Shown here: positions 53,208-62,051 of the stretch, one piece after another
Position numbering within the stretch: the stretch's first letter is position 1
Layout: each line of letters starts with the position of its first letter
DNA from: Hydrogenophilales bacterium
GTDB taxonomy: Bacteria; Pseudomonadota; Gammaproteobacteria; Burkholderiales; Thiobacillaceae
Direction of reading: 5' to 3'
Assembly: GCA_016719465.1 (NCBI GenBank)
Contig: JADJYY010000017.1
Location: 14,077 to 78,076, forward strand
DNA: 64,000 bases
The notes under the pieces: model-generated
What the model was told of the DNA's origin: nothing
Database searches by the model: none
Seen by the model: only the letters and a program-made list of their open reading frames with translations
Position numbers and translations under genes: made by a program

Positions 53208-55751
53208 ATGAACAAGAACAATCCGACCAGCAGTCTCAAGCCCATGCGCGCCAGCAAGCCCACCACGGACCTCTACCAGTTGCCGTCCCTGGGCATGGAC
53301 GACACCGCCCTGGCCCTGGATATCCGCCGCTACTTCGGCAACTTCCTCGGCCGCGATCACCACTGCCGTTCCACCCACTATCCCTACCAGGCCCTGGCCC
53401 TGGCCCTGCGCGACCGCCTCATGGAACGCTGGAAACGGACGCGCTACGCCTACGAGGCGCGGGATGCCCGTCACGCCTACTACCTGTCCCTGGAATTCCT
53501 CATGGGCCGCACCCTCGGCAACGCGCTGCTCAACCTCGGCCTGGACGACGCGGCCGCGCCCGCCCTGCGTCATCTTGGCCTGGACCTGGAGGAGATGATC
53601 GATGTGGAGCACGACGCCGGCTTGGGCAACGGCGGCCTCGGCCGCCTGGCGGCCTGTTTCCTGGACAGTTGCGCCACGCTCCAGCTGCCCGTGATGGGCT
53701 ATGGCATCCGCTACGAATACGGCATGTTCCGCCAGCACATCGAGCACGGGCGCCAGATGGAGGAACCGGACCACTGGCTGCGCGACGGCAACCCCTGGGA
53801 GCTGGAGCGGCCGGAACACACGCGTCGCATCCAGTATGGCGGCCGCACCGAGTCCTACCGCGACGCCCACGGCCGCACCCATGTCCGCTGGGTGGACAGC
53901 CATGACGTGCTGGCCGTGCCCTATGACACCCCGATTCCCGGCTACCGCAACGACACCGTCAACGTCCTGCGCCTGTGGAGCGCGGCGGCCACCGACGAAT
54001 TCGACCTGGGCGAGTTCAACGCCGGCTCCTACACGGAATCCGTGGCGGCCAAGAACGCCGCCGAGAACATCACCATGGTGCTCTATCCCAACGACGCCAG
54101 CGAGAACGGCAAGGAGCTGCGCCTGCGCCAGCAATATTTCCTGGCGTCGGCCAGCCTCCAGGACGTGCTGGATCGCTGGGAACTGAACCATGGCAAGGAT
54201 TACAGCCGGTTCGCCGAAAAGAACTGCTTCCAGCTCAACGACACCCACCCGAGCTGCGCCGTGCCCGAACTCATGCGCCTGCTGATGGACGAGCGCGGCC
54301 TGGAGTGGGAGCCGGCCTGGGAAATCACCCGCCGGACCATGGCCTACACCAACCACACCCTCCTGCCGGAGGCCCTGGAAAAGTGGCCGGTGCGCCTGTT
54401 CGGCCAGCTCCTGCCGCGCATCCTGGAGATCATCCACGAGATCAACGCCCGCTTCCTGGTGGAAGTGGCCCGGCGCTGGCCCGGCGACAACGAGCGCCTG
54501 GCGCGCATGTCCCTGATCGAGGAGGGCGCCGAGCCCCAGGTGCGCATGGCCTACCTGGCCATCGTCGGCAGCTACTCGGTGAACGGCGTGGCGGCGCTGC
54601 ACTCGGAACTCCTGCGCAAGGGGCTGTTCCGGGACTTTTTCGAGCTCTGGCCCCACAAGTTCAACAACAAGACCAACGGCGTCACCCAGCGCCGCTGGAT
54701 GGCCTCGGCCAATCCCGGCCTGACGCGCCTGCTGGGGGAAACCATCGGCGATGGCTGGGTCACCCGCCTGGACGAGTTGCGCGGCCTGGCCCGCCACGCC
54801 GACGACGCGGCGTTCCGGGCGCGCTGGCACGCGATGAAGCGGGCCAACAAGGTCCGCCTGGCGGAACTGGTGAAGCACGACTGCCAGGTGAGCTTCGACC
54901 CGGACGCCCTGTTCGACGTGCAGGTCAAGCGCATCCATGAATACAAGCGCCAGTTGCTCAACATCCTCCACGTCATCCACCTCTACGCCCGCCTCAAGCA
55001 TGGCGAGGAGAGCCGCGACGGCGTCCCCTGGACGCCGCGCTGCGTGCTCATCGGCGGCAAGGCCGCCCCGGGCTATTTCATGGCCAAGCGCATCATCAGC
55101 CTGGTGTGCAAGGTGGCCGACATGGTCAACGGCGACGACCAGATCGGCGACCGCCTCAAGGTGGCCTTCCTGCCCAACTACCGGGTGTCCGCCATGGAAA
55201 TCATCGCCCCCGGCACGGACCTGTCCGAGCAGATTTCCACCGCCGGCAAGGAAGCCTCCGGCACCGGCAACATGAAGTTCATGATGAACGGCGCCGTCAC
55301 CATCGGCACCCTGGACGGCGCCAATATCGAAATTCGGGAAGAGGTGGGGGACGACAACTTCTTCCTGTTCGGCCTCACCGCCGAGGAAGTGGAAGCCACC
55401 CGCGCCCACTACGACCCCAACGCCCTCATCGAGGCCGACAAGGACCTGAAACGGGTGATGGAATTGCTGGAATCCGGCCACTTCAACCACTTCGAGCCGG
55501 GTTTGTTCGAGCCCATCGTCCAGGCCATCCGCAACCCCCACGATCCCTGGCTGGTGGCGGCCGATTTCCGCGCCTTCGTCGATGCCCAGGCGCGCGTGGC
55601 CGGGGCCTACCAGGACAGGGAGAACTGGACGCGGATGAGCATCCTCAACACCGCCGGCAGCGGCAAGTTCTCCACCGACCGCACCATGGCGGAATACAAC
55701 GCGGAAATCTGGAAGCTCACGCCGGGCGGGGCCGGCCCGGTGATCAGTTGA
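53208..55751 (+). CDS. glgP: Glycogen/starch phosphorylase
   Basis: An 847-residue PLP-dependent phosphorylase that releases glucose 1-phosphate from glycogen. Conserved parts are HAYYLSLEFLMGRTLGNALL, GNGGLGRLAACFLDS, and GYGIRYEYGMFRQ in the N-terminal half and VQVKRIHEYKRQLLNILHV in the second; the PLP lysine is in GKEASGTGNMKFMMNGA. Start at MNKNNPTSSLKPMRASK; the open frame upstream is not family-like. Its 3' end overlaps the convergent response-regulator gene by eight bases. Confidence 0.96.
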   Translation: MNKNNPTSSLKPMRASKPTTDLYQLPSLGMDDTALALDIRRYFGNFLGRDHHCRSTHYPYQALALALRDRLMERWKRTRYAYEARDARHAYYLSLEFLMGRTLGNALLNLGLDDAAAPALRHLGLDLEEMIDVEHDAGLGNGGLGRLAACFLDSCATLQLPVMGYGIRYEYGMFRQHIEHGRQMEEPDHWLRDGNPWELERPEHTRRIQYGGRTESYRDAHGRTHVRWVDSHDVLAVPYDTPIPGYRNDTVNVLRLWSAAATDEFDLGEFNAGSYTESVAAKNAAENITMVLYPNDASENGKELRLRQQYFLASASLQDVLDRWELNHGKDYSRFAEKNCFQLNDTHPSCAVPELMRLLMDERGLEWEPAWEITRRTMAYTNHTLLPEALEKWPVRLFGQLLPRILEIIHEINARFLVEVARRWPGDNERLARMSLIEEGAEPQVRMAYLAIVGSYSVNGVAALHSELLRKGLFRDFFELWPHKFNNKTNGVTQRRWMASANPGLTRLLGETIGDGWVTRLDELRGLARHADDAAFRARWHAMKRANKVRLAELVKHDCQVSFDPDALFDVQVKRIHEYKRQLLNILHVIHLYARLKHGEESRDGVPWTPRCVLIGGKAAPGYFMAKRIISLVCKVADMVNGDDQIGDRLKVAFLPNYRVSAMEIIAPGTDLSEQISTAGKEASGTGNMKFMMNGAVTIGTLDGANIEIREEVGDDNFFLFGLTAEEVEATRAHYDPNALIEADKDLKRVMELLESGHFNHFEPGLFEPIVQAIRNPHDPWLVAADFRAFVDAQARVAGAYQDRENWTRMSILNTAGSGKFSTDRTMAEYNAEIWKLTPGGAGPVIS

Positions 55752-56142
55752 AGGGAGACCCGACCGACGTCTGCCGCATGGCGGCGCGCAGGGAAGCGGC
55801 GATGCGCGCCGCGTTGAACGGCTTGATGATGTAGCCCTGGGCCCCCAGGCTCACCGCTTCGCGCACGGTGGTGGCGCTGGCATCCCCGGAGACCATGATG
55901 ACGATGACCTCGGGATGGGCGCTGCGTATGGCCTTCAGGGTGTCTATGCCGGACATGCCCGCCATGTTGATGTCCAGGCAGACGATGTCGGGATGGTGGG
56001 TTGCGACATGGTCGAGCGCGGTCTTGCCGTTTGTCGCTTCGCCCGAGATCGCGAATTTCTCCGAGCGCAGGATGGCTTTCAGCACTTCGCGCATGAGTTT
56101 GTCGTCGTCCACGACTAAAACCCTCGGCGGGATCTCGTCCAT
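55744..56142 (-). CDS. CheY-like response regulator, receiver domain only
   Basis: A 132-residue stand-alone receiver: DDD in LVVDDDKLMRE, the phosphorylation Asp in DIVCLDINMAGMSG, Ser (instead of Thr) in VIMVSGDA, and the Lys in YIIKPFNAAR. Without an output domain it must act by protein contact or as a phosphorelay element. No histidine kinase is nearby. Starting at MDEIPPRVLV; an upstream in-frame ATG adds 22 residues that are not receiver-like. Confidence 0.9.
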   Translation of the reverse strand: MDEIPPRVLVVDDDKLMREVLKAILRSEKFAISGEATNGKTALDHVATHHPDIVCLDINMAGMSGIDTLKAIRSAHPEVIVIMVSGDASATTVREAVSLGAQGYIIKPFNAARIAASLRAAMRQTSVGSPFN

Positions 56143-56472
56143 GATTTCCAGTCTGAAGGATTGAAAGCGCCGGCAGTATGGCAGACAAGCGTGGCGCCGG
56201 AAATTCATGCGGCGGATGACGGATTCTTGCGCCCGCCTCCCGCTTGCGGGGAGGGGGCTTGGGAGGGGTGCGCCGCTGTCTTGCCGGGGAAGGGGTTCAC
56301 GCCTGATGGGAATGAAACGCCACCTATAGATTATTAATAATCAACGGCATGAATAGATAAGTTAAGAATCAACATAAGAAAAGTTGGTTACTGGAAAAAT
56401 GAAGCCAGCCACCCGCGATGCTATAAAAATAAAAGGCAGTAGCCGTTCTCACAGCGTCTCAAGGAGGTAGTC
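56143..56472. other. Intergenic region: family A repeat, AT-rich stretch and probable start signals
   Basis: This 330-base gap holds CCTCCCGCTTGCGGGGAGGG (56235-56255), a family A hairpin, then an AT-rich stretch unusual for this window with a 14-base palindrome GATTATTAATAATC (56329-56342) and a possible -10 TATAAA at 56422. AAGGAGGT, a perfect ribosome binding site, ends at 56468 before the next gene. The -35 box is not clear. Confidence 0.5.
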
Positions 56473-57342
56473 ATGAAACTCAAATCTCTCGTTCTCGCGA
56501 TGGTTCTTTCCGTTTCCGCCAACGCCATCGCCGCCGATGCGCCCGCGCCGGCCGTTCCGCAAACACCGGATGCCTGGGCGCAAAGCATGTGGGACTTCAC
56601 CCGCAACCCGAATGCCCTGAAGGATCCGAAGCAGTTCGTGCCCTTCGCCACGGCCGCCACGGAGCCGTCCTTCTACACCGCCCTGGGCATGCAGATGCTG
56701 GATCCTTCCTGGTGGGGCTACATGGCCAACAGCATGATGAATCCCGCCACGTTCAGCGCCTGGATGCCCCTCATGACCGATCCAAACGTGTACATGAAGT
56801 GGCTGGCGGCGGGCATGGACCCCAACTTCTACACCGCCTTGCTGACCCAGTTTTCCGATCCGGGCAAACTGATGCGCTGGATGATGGCGCCGGTCGATCC
56901 CAGGGCGCTGAGCCTGATGATGCAGTCCATCAACCCCGCCATGTACATGAAATGGATGATGGCGCCGCTTGACCCGCAATGGTTGCGGGCCGGCGTGAAC
57001 ACCATGAACCCCGGCATGTACATGGGTTGGCTGGGCGCCGGACTCAATCCGGGCTCCTACGGCGATATGTGGAAGGGGTTCCTGACCTATCCGGCTCCGG
57101 GTATCGCGCCTCCGGCCGGCGCCGCGCCGTCCCCGTATGGCACCACGACCTTCAACCCCCTCGACCCGAATGCATGGACCCAGATGTTCACGGTGCCGGG
57201 GCTGGTTCCGGGCATGACGACCACCCCGCCGCCACCCGGTGGCGCGGCTCAGCCTTATATCTTCAATCCGCTCGATCCCAACGCCTGGGCCAGGATGTGG
57301 CAAGTGCCGGGGCAGCAACCGGCGGCTCCCGCGGCCAAGTAG
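56473..57342 (+). CDS. Secreted repeat protein with degenerate 13-residue D/NP-x-x-aromatic repeats
   Basis: A 289-residue exported protein with a clear signal peptide (KLKSLVLAMVLSVSANAIAA). From about residue 50 to 205 it consists of about eleven 12-13-residue units of the form [DN]P-x-x-[YFWL]-M-x-W-M-x-x-x-[ML], such as DPNVYMKWLAAGM, NPAMYMKWMMAPL and NPGMYMGWLGAGL. Two later units share FNPLDPNAWTQM and FNPLDPNAWARM. The repeats are Met/Trp/Tyr rich. I do not recognise the family. A Met-rich exported protein could bind copper, scaffold at the membrane or anchor to a surface; none is shown. Perfect ribosome binding site. Confidence 0.75.
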   Translation: MKLKSLVLAMVLSVSANAIAADAPAPAVPQTPDAWAQSMWDFTRNPNALKDPKQFVPFATAATEPSFYTALGMQMLDPSWWGYMANSMMNPATFSAWMPLMTDPNVYMKWLAAGMDPNFYTALLTQFSDPGKLMRWMMAPVDPRALSLMMQSINPAMYMKWMMAPLDPQWLRAGVNTMNPGMYMGWLGAGLNPGSYGDMWKGFLTYPAPGIAPPAGAAPSPYGTTTFNPLDPNAWTQMFTVPGLVPGMTTTPPPPGGAAQPYIFNPLDPNAWARMWQVPGQQPAAPAAK

Positions 57343-57706
57343 CCGGTTCGGCAACGCGGATTTGCCTCGCGCCCCTTCGGGGGCGCTTCTTTTCCTTGGG
57401 CTCTCCCGAAATCGCGTCGGGACCGCCGGTTTTTCTCTTTTCAGGTTGCTCGCCGTCCGCGATTGCCTTGTAATGTGCGGCTTCGTGCGCTCCGGGAGCC
57501 ACGTGAAGGGAAGGCGATACTCGCGGCGGTCGGGGAAAATCCCGCCGCGCCAAGGCATTGGGGTGTGGTGAGGAGGAAAACGCGATCCGAACCCGCGCAA
57601 CCCACAACGAACGGAAACAAGGCGGTATTTTGATGGTCGACAAAGCCAGGCTTGGCGCGGTGGGGGAAACTTCGAGCCACCCCTTGCCGGAAACCGGAAT
57701 TCAGCC
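57343..57706. other. Intergenic region without a recognisable gene
   Basis: A 364-base stretch between the repeat protein and the ABC ATPase. It starts with the terminator at 57369-57393. I see no convincing gene, RNA or repeat in the remainder; short frames on both strands have no coding character. Confidence 0.5.
57369..57393 (+). terminator. Terminator of the repeat-protein gene
   Basis: GCGCCCC-TTCG-GGGGCGC followed by TTCTTTT, 26 bases after the stop codon: a strong tetraloop hairpin with a T-rich tail. Confidence 0.88.
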
Positions 57707-58705
57707 ATGACCAGCGCGTCACCCCCATCGAGCGCTCGCGCGACCGCCTCGACCGGCTCCGTGCCGGCGATCGAGCTGAGGGGATTGTCCAAGGTCTTCC
57801 CCGGCGGTCGCGCGCCGGCCCTCGACACGGTCGATCTCGATGTGCCGCGGGGCGGCATTTTTGGCGTTCTCGGCCCCAACGGCGCCGGCAAGACGACGCT
57901 GATGTCCATCCTGGGCGGACTGCTCAGGCCCAGCTCGGGCTCGGCGCGGATCAATGGCTGCGATGTGTTCGCCGAGCCGGAGGCGATCAAGCGCGTGCTC
58001 GGCCTGGTGCCCCAGGAACCGGCCATCTATCCCACCCTGACGGCCAGGGAAAACCTGGAATATTTCGGCCGCATGCAGGGCCTTTCCGGCGACCATTTGC
58101 AAACCCGGGTCGCGGCCTGCCTGGAACTGGCCGAGATGACCGAGGAAGCCGACCAGCGCATGGAACGCTTCTCCGGCGGCTACAAACGCCGCCTGAACAT
58201 GGTGATCGGCCTCATCCACGAGCCCGAGATCCTCATCCTCGACGAGCCCACGGTGGCCATCGATCCTCATTCCCGCTCCCTCATCCACCAGCGCCTGCGG
58301 GAACTGGACGCGGCCGGCATCACCATCCTGATTTCCACCCATTACATGGAGGAAGCCGAGATGCTGTGCCGCGAGATCGCCATCATCAATCACGGCAAGC
58401 TGCTGGTGCGCGGATCGGTGCCGGAGCTGCTGGCCCTCGGGCGGCAGGGAGGCATCGAACTGCAACTGTTCGACGACGCGCCGGCGGAACTCGCCGGCAA
58501 GCTGAAAAGCATCCCGGGCGTGCGAGAAGCCGAGCTGAGCGGGCGCCGCATCCTCGTCGCCAGCGACCAGCCGGACCAGGTTGTGGCCCCCATCATGCAG
58601 GTGCTGCTGGCCGATGGCATCAAGGTGCGATCCCTCGGCTTCGGCGGCGCCCGGCTGGAACAGGTCTTCCTGTCCCTTACCGGCGACCAGGGAGCGCCGC
58701 TGTGA
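57707..58705 (+). CDS. ABC-2-type transporter ATPase
   Basis: A 332-residue ABC ATPase with the DrrA/CcmA-like C-terminal extension. Walker A is LGPNGAGKTTLM, the signature region is FSGGYKRRLNMVIGL, Walker B is ILILDEPTVAIDPHS, and the switch His is in STHYMEE. It pairs with the permease gene that starts inside its stop codon. Export of a drug, polymer or lipid is possible; the substrate cannot be read. The N-terminal 20 residues are Ser/Thr rich and not part of the domain. Confidence 0.93.
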   Translation: MTSASPPSSARATASTGSVPAIELRGLSKVFPGGRAPALDTVDLDVPRGGIFGVLGPNGAGKTTLMSILGGLLRPSSGSARINGCDVFAEPEAIKRVLGLVPQEPAIYPTLTARENLEYFGRMQGLSGDHLQTRVAACLELAEMTEEADQRMERFSGGYKRRLNMVIGLIHEPEILILDEPTVAIDPHSRSLIHQRLRELDAAGITILISTHYMEEAEMLCREIAIINHGKLLVRGSVPELLALGRQGGIELQLFDDAPAELAGKLKSIPGVREAELSGRRILVASDQPDQVVAPIMQVLLADGIKVRSLGFGGARLEQVFLSLTGDQGAPL

Positions 58706-60009
58706 CGGGGAATCTCGCCAAGTTCGGCGCCAGCGTCCTCAAGGAAGCGCGCATCATCCTGCGCGACCGGCAGGCCCTGATCCTGTTCTTCACCATGCCG
58801 GTGATCTTCGTCTTGATCCTCTCCCTGTCGCTGCGCGACGTCTTCGGCGATCGACCCGGCGCCACCTTCCCGGTGCTGGTGGTGGTCCAGGACCAGGGCG
58901 AGGTGGGGCGTGGCGTGGTCGAGACCTTCCGCGCCAACCCCCACATCAAACTCAGCCTTTCCCGTGACGCCAGCGAGGCCCAGGCGCGGCAATGGGTGAT
59001 CGACGGCCACTACCATTTCGCCGTGCTGGTGCCCGCCGGCGCCACGGATCAGGCCCATCGCCGTCTGGGTGAAATCATGGCCGAGGTGCCCGTCGATCTG
59101 CGCCTGGAAAAGCCGGTTCAGGTCCAGGCGCTGGCCGATCCCGAGTTGCGCTCGGATTACCGCAAGGTGCTGGAGGGCACCCTGGACCTGGCCTTGCACG
59201 GCATCGAGATGAAGCTGGGGCGCGAGCAGCTGGAACAGACCCTGCGCGTCACCCAGGGCGGGCGCTTCACCGGTCTGCCCGACCTGGATCAGGCGCGGCT
59301 GTTCACGCCCGTGCGCGGCGACACGGTGACCAAGCGGGGCGGCGGCCCGACCCCCAGCTCGGTGCAGCAGAACGCGCCGGCCTGGACCCTGCTGGCCATG
59401 TTCTTCCTGTCCGTGCCCCTGTCGGTGTCCTTCATCAAGGAGCGGGAGCAGGGCAGCCTGTTCCGGCTGCAGACCATGAGCGTGCCGCCCTGGGTGGTGC
59501 TCGGCGGCAAGGCGGTGCCCTTCTTCGTCATCAACCAGATCCAGATGATCTCGGTGCTGGCGGTGAGCGTTTACGTCCTGCCGCTGCTGGGCGGCGATCC
59601 GCTCGGCCTGGGCGATGCGCCCCTGGCCCTGGCGCTCATGGGCGCTTCGGCCAGCCTGGCGGCCATCGGCTTCGGCATCGCCGTGGCCATGTACGCGCGC
59701 ACCACGGAACAGGCCGCCGGGTTCAGTTCCGCCACGGTGATGATCATGGGCGCCCTGGGCGGCATCCTGGTGCCCAAGGCGGTGATGCTGCCCATCATGC
59801 AGGACCTGGCCGTGCTTTCGCCCCTGTCCTGGGGCCTTGATGGCTTCCTGGACATCTTCGTGCGCGGCGGCGGGGTGCCGGAGGTGCTGCCCGAGGCCCT
59901 GGCGCTGCTGGCCTTCTCCGCCTTCTGCCACGCCATCGCCATCCTGCGCTACCGCCAAGCCCCTCCCCCCCCGCAGGGGGGCGGTGTTTCAAGCTTAGTA
60001 TCCACCTGA
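58702..60009 (+). CDS. ABC-2-type transporter permease
   Basis: A 435-residue ABC-2 permease. An N-terminal helix (ALILFFTMPVIFVLILSLSL) is followed by a large extracytoplasmic domain (about 45-220), then five helices (LLAMFFLSVPLSVSFI, MISVLAVSVYVLPLLGG, and so on) and the LSPLSWGLDGFLDIFVRGG motif near the end. GTG start overlaps the ATPase stop. The last 15 residues (QAPPPPQGGGVSSLVST) are encoded by a family A repeat (CCCCTCCCCCCCCGCAGGGG), so the natural end may differ. Confidence 0.9.
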   Translation: MTGNLAKFGASVLKEARIILRDRQALILFFTMPVIFVLILSLSLRDVFGDRPGATFPVLVVVQDQGEVGRGVVETFRANPHIKLSLSRDASEAQARQWVIDGHYHFAVLVPAGATDQAHRRLGEIMAEVPVDLRLEKPVQVQALADPELRSDYRKVLEGTLDLALHGIEMKLGREQLEQTLRVTQGGRFTGLPDLDQARLFTPVRGDTVTKRGGGPTPSSVQQNAPAWTLLAMFFLSVPLSVSFIKEREQGSLFRLQTMSVPPWVVLGGKAVPFFVINQIQMISVLAVSVYVLPLLGGDPLGLGDAPLALALMGASASLAAIGFGIAVAMYARTTEQAAGFSSATVMIMGALGGILVPKAVMLPIMQDLAVLSPLSWGLDGFLDIFVRGGGVPEVLPEALALLAFSAFCHAIAILRYRQAPPPPQGGGVSSLVST

Positions 60010-60028
60010 TTGCCGCCTGATTGCCTCC

Positions 60029-60595
60029 TCAGCGCGGCGGGGGATTCCCCTCGGCCGCCGCGCGGCGCGCCATCTCGCGCGCCATGGCCTCCAGGCGCAC
60101 CTTGGCGTCATGGCGGAAGATCTCGATCGAAACCTCGGGCGGCAAGGCGAAGCCCGGTTCGATGAGCGAACGGTAGACCAGGCGTACCGGGTTTTTCCCC
60201 AGGATCTGCCATTCGCCCATGAAAGACCGCACGTTGCCGGCGACGCGCAGGAACTGGATGCTCCTGGGCGGCGTTTCCTTCACCTGGGTGATCATCACCA
60301 GCGGGAAGTTGGGCAGCCAGGGGATACGGCCGCGCTGTTCCAGGCGGATGGGCTCGTCGGGACTGGATATGACCCGGGATACCTGCAGATCCGGCACGAA
60401 CTCCGCCCAGCGCCCGTAATCGCTGAGCACCCGCCAGGCCAGGTTGCGGTCGACGCGGGTTTCGATCTCGGCGACCACCCGGATGAATTCGGCATCCGTA
60501 TCCACCCGGACGCGGGCCTCGGCCAGGGCCTGGGCGGAAGCCGACAGGGAAAGCCACAGGGCGATGGCGCGGGTCAGGAATTTTCGTCTGTTCAT
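60029..60595 (-). CDS. Exported SRPBCC (START-like) domain protein
   Basis: A 188-residue exported protein. MNRRKFLTRAIALWLSLSAS is a signal peptide with cleavage near ALA. The mature part is a SRPBCC/polyketide-cyclase-like fold: AEIETRVDRNLAWRVLSDYG, WAEFVPDLQVSRVI and the final helix VRLEAMAREMARRAA. It could bind a hydrophobic ligand. Function is unknown. It is on the opposite strand to the ABC-2 genes, with about 20 bases between ends, and 108 bases downstream of the YihY gene. Confidence 0.8.
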   Translation of the reverse strand: MNRRKFLTRAIALWLSLSASAQALAEARVRVDTDAEFIRVVAEIETRVDRNLAWRVLSDYGRWAEFVPDLQVSRVISSPDEPIRLEQRGRIPWLPNFPLVMITQVKETPPRSIQFLRVAGNVRSFMGEWQILGKNPVRLVYRSLIEPGFALPPEVSIEIFRHDAKVRLEAMAREMARRAAAEGNPPPR

Positions 60596-60703
60596 GGCGG
60601 TGATGTCTGCACGGTGCGCGGAGAGGGAAGACAGACTAAGGCGGGACGAGCTTCCAGTCCAAGCGCATCTTGCGCGAATTCACTTTCTTCGCGCCGTCCG
60701 CGC

Positions 60704-61984
60704 TCACCCGGCCGCCGACTGGTTCATGCGCATCAGGCGCTGGGCCAGGGCGCCGATGATCCGGCGCGACAGGGGTGCCGAGTAGCGCATGAGTTCCTCC
60801 AGCAGTTCCGGTGGCAGCACCAGGGCGGTGACCTCGGTTTTGGCCCGCACGCTGGCGGTGCGAACCTCGTTGAGAAGATAGGCCATCTCGCCCATGAGAT
60901 TGCCTTCCTCCATGTCGGTCAGGTGCTTTTCCCCGTCCGGGAAACGCTTGTACACCGCCACCTGGCCGGCATAGAGGAAGTAGGCGTCCTTGGCCGTGTC
61001 GCCTTCCTCGATCAGGGTTTCGCCGGCCGCGTAGGTGCGCCCGTACTTAGCGAGCAGGCGGTTGGCGCGGGCGAAGACGATGGCTTCCAGCTTGTTGGCG
61101 CCATGGCCTTCGCCGCTGAGGAAGAGTTTTTCCAGCGCGGCCACATCGACCTTGGCGAGGGCATAGAGGAACTGGGCCCAGAAATAGAAGATCAGGCAGG
61201 CGAAATAGGCGCCGATGAGGATGAACACCACGCCGCCCAGGGCGCCGTACACGGCCTGGTATTTCTCCACCCGGAAGAACTGACCGAAACCCCAGAACAG
61301 GGCGGCCAGCGAGAGCGCGGCCAGCGCGCTGATCAAAAGGGTGGGGCGCCGGGGCGGTCGTGCCAGGGGCAAGCGGCGCAAGGCGAGATAGAACATGCCC
61401 CAGACGGCGACGAGGGCGAGGAGGGCGTTCAGGGCCTTGAACAGCGCGCCCTGGCCCGCGCCGAGCAAATCAACGCTGGCGAAGAAGGTCAGGGTGGCCT
61501 GGACCACCACGGCCAGCAGGACCAGGCCGAACACCAGGGGAACGATGACCAGGGGCAGCACCCAATTCAACACGAAGGGGCGTTTCGAGTCGTCGGGAAA
61601 GATGACCCGGAAGGCGCTCTGCAGGGCGTTGACCAGACCCCTGGACGACAGCAGCAAGGTCAGCAAACCCACGCCGCCGGCGGCTACCTGGGCCTTGCGG
61701 GGGATGACGCCCAGGGTGGAGAGTTCATCCAGGCGGAATTGTTCGTACAGGGCCGCCAGCAGCATGACGGCGGGCACGGAGGTTTCCGCCAGCTTGGCCA
61801 GATATTGGGCGGCGTAGGTGAGCAGCAGCACCAGGGGCGCGGCGGAAAGCAGGAAATAGAAGGCGGTGGCGGCGGCGTGGTTCTGCAGTTCGTTCTTCAC
61901 GAACAGGCGCCAGGCGGTGTAGGCCGTTTGCAGGAACCAGTCCAGGCGGTTTTGCTGGGTGGTGCTGAGGCGATGGACAGGCAT
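60704..61984 (-). CDS. YihY/BrkB-family membrane protein fused to a cyclic-nucleotide-binding domain
   Basis: A 426-residue protein. Residues about 20-290 are the YihY/BrkB membrane domain with six helices (FYFLLSAAPLVLLLTYAAQY, SSRGLVNALQSAFRV, LVAVWGMFYLALRRLPLARP). Residues about 300-420 are a CNB-type domain: ANRLLAKYGRTYAAGETLIE, EGNLMGEMAYLLNEVRTASV and LVLPPELLEELMR. The phosphate-binding cassette keeps the G-E-M-A...R-T-A pattern, so it may bind cAMP or cGMP. Usual YihY proteins lack this domain. The role is unknown. Confidence 0.85.
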   Translation of the reverse strand: MPVHRLSTTQQNRLDWFLQTAYTAWRLFVKNELQNHAAATAFYFLLSAAPLVLLLTYAAQYLAKLAETSVPAVMLLAALYEQFRLDELSTLGVIPRKAQVAAGGVGLLTLLLSSRGLVNALQSAFRVIFPDDSKRPFVLNWVLPLVIVPLVFGLVLLAVVVQATLTFFASVDLLGAGQGALFKALNALLALVAVWGMFYLALRRLPLARPPRRPTLLISALAALSLAALFWGFGQFFRVEKYQAVYGALGGVVFILIGAYFACLIFYFWAQFLYALAKVDVAALEKLFLSGEGHGANKLEAIVFARANRLLAKYGRTYAAGETLIEEGDTAKDAYFLYAGQVAVYKRFPDGEKHLTDMEEGNLMGEMAYLLNEVRTASVRAKTEVTALVLPPELLEELMRYSAPLSRRIIGALAQRLMRMNQSAAG

Positions 61985-62051
61985 GGGTGCGGGCAGCGGG
62001 AATCCTTGTCAGGGCGGTAAAATGCGCCATTTTCGCAGCCAGGAAAACCCC

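Noticed and set aside
53148..55541. A 797-codon minus-strand frame opposite glgP.
   Set aside because: Glycogen phosphorylase is unmistakable on the plus strand; the antisense frame is a by-product of codon bias.
56329..56342. GATTATTAATAATC palindrome as a replication origin or DnaA box cluster.
   Set aside because: There is no DnaA box, no dnaA/parAB gene and only one short AT-rich patch; it may be an operator but nothing more can be said.
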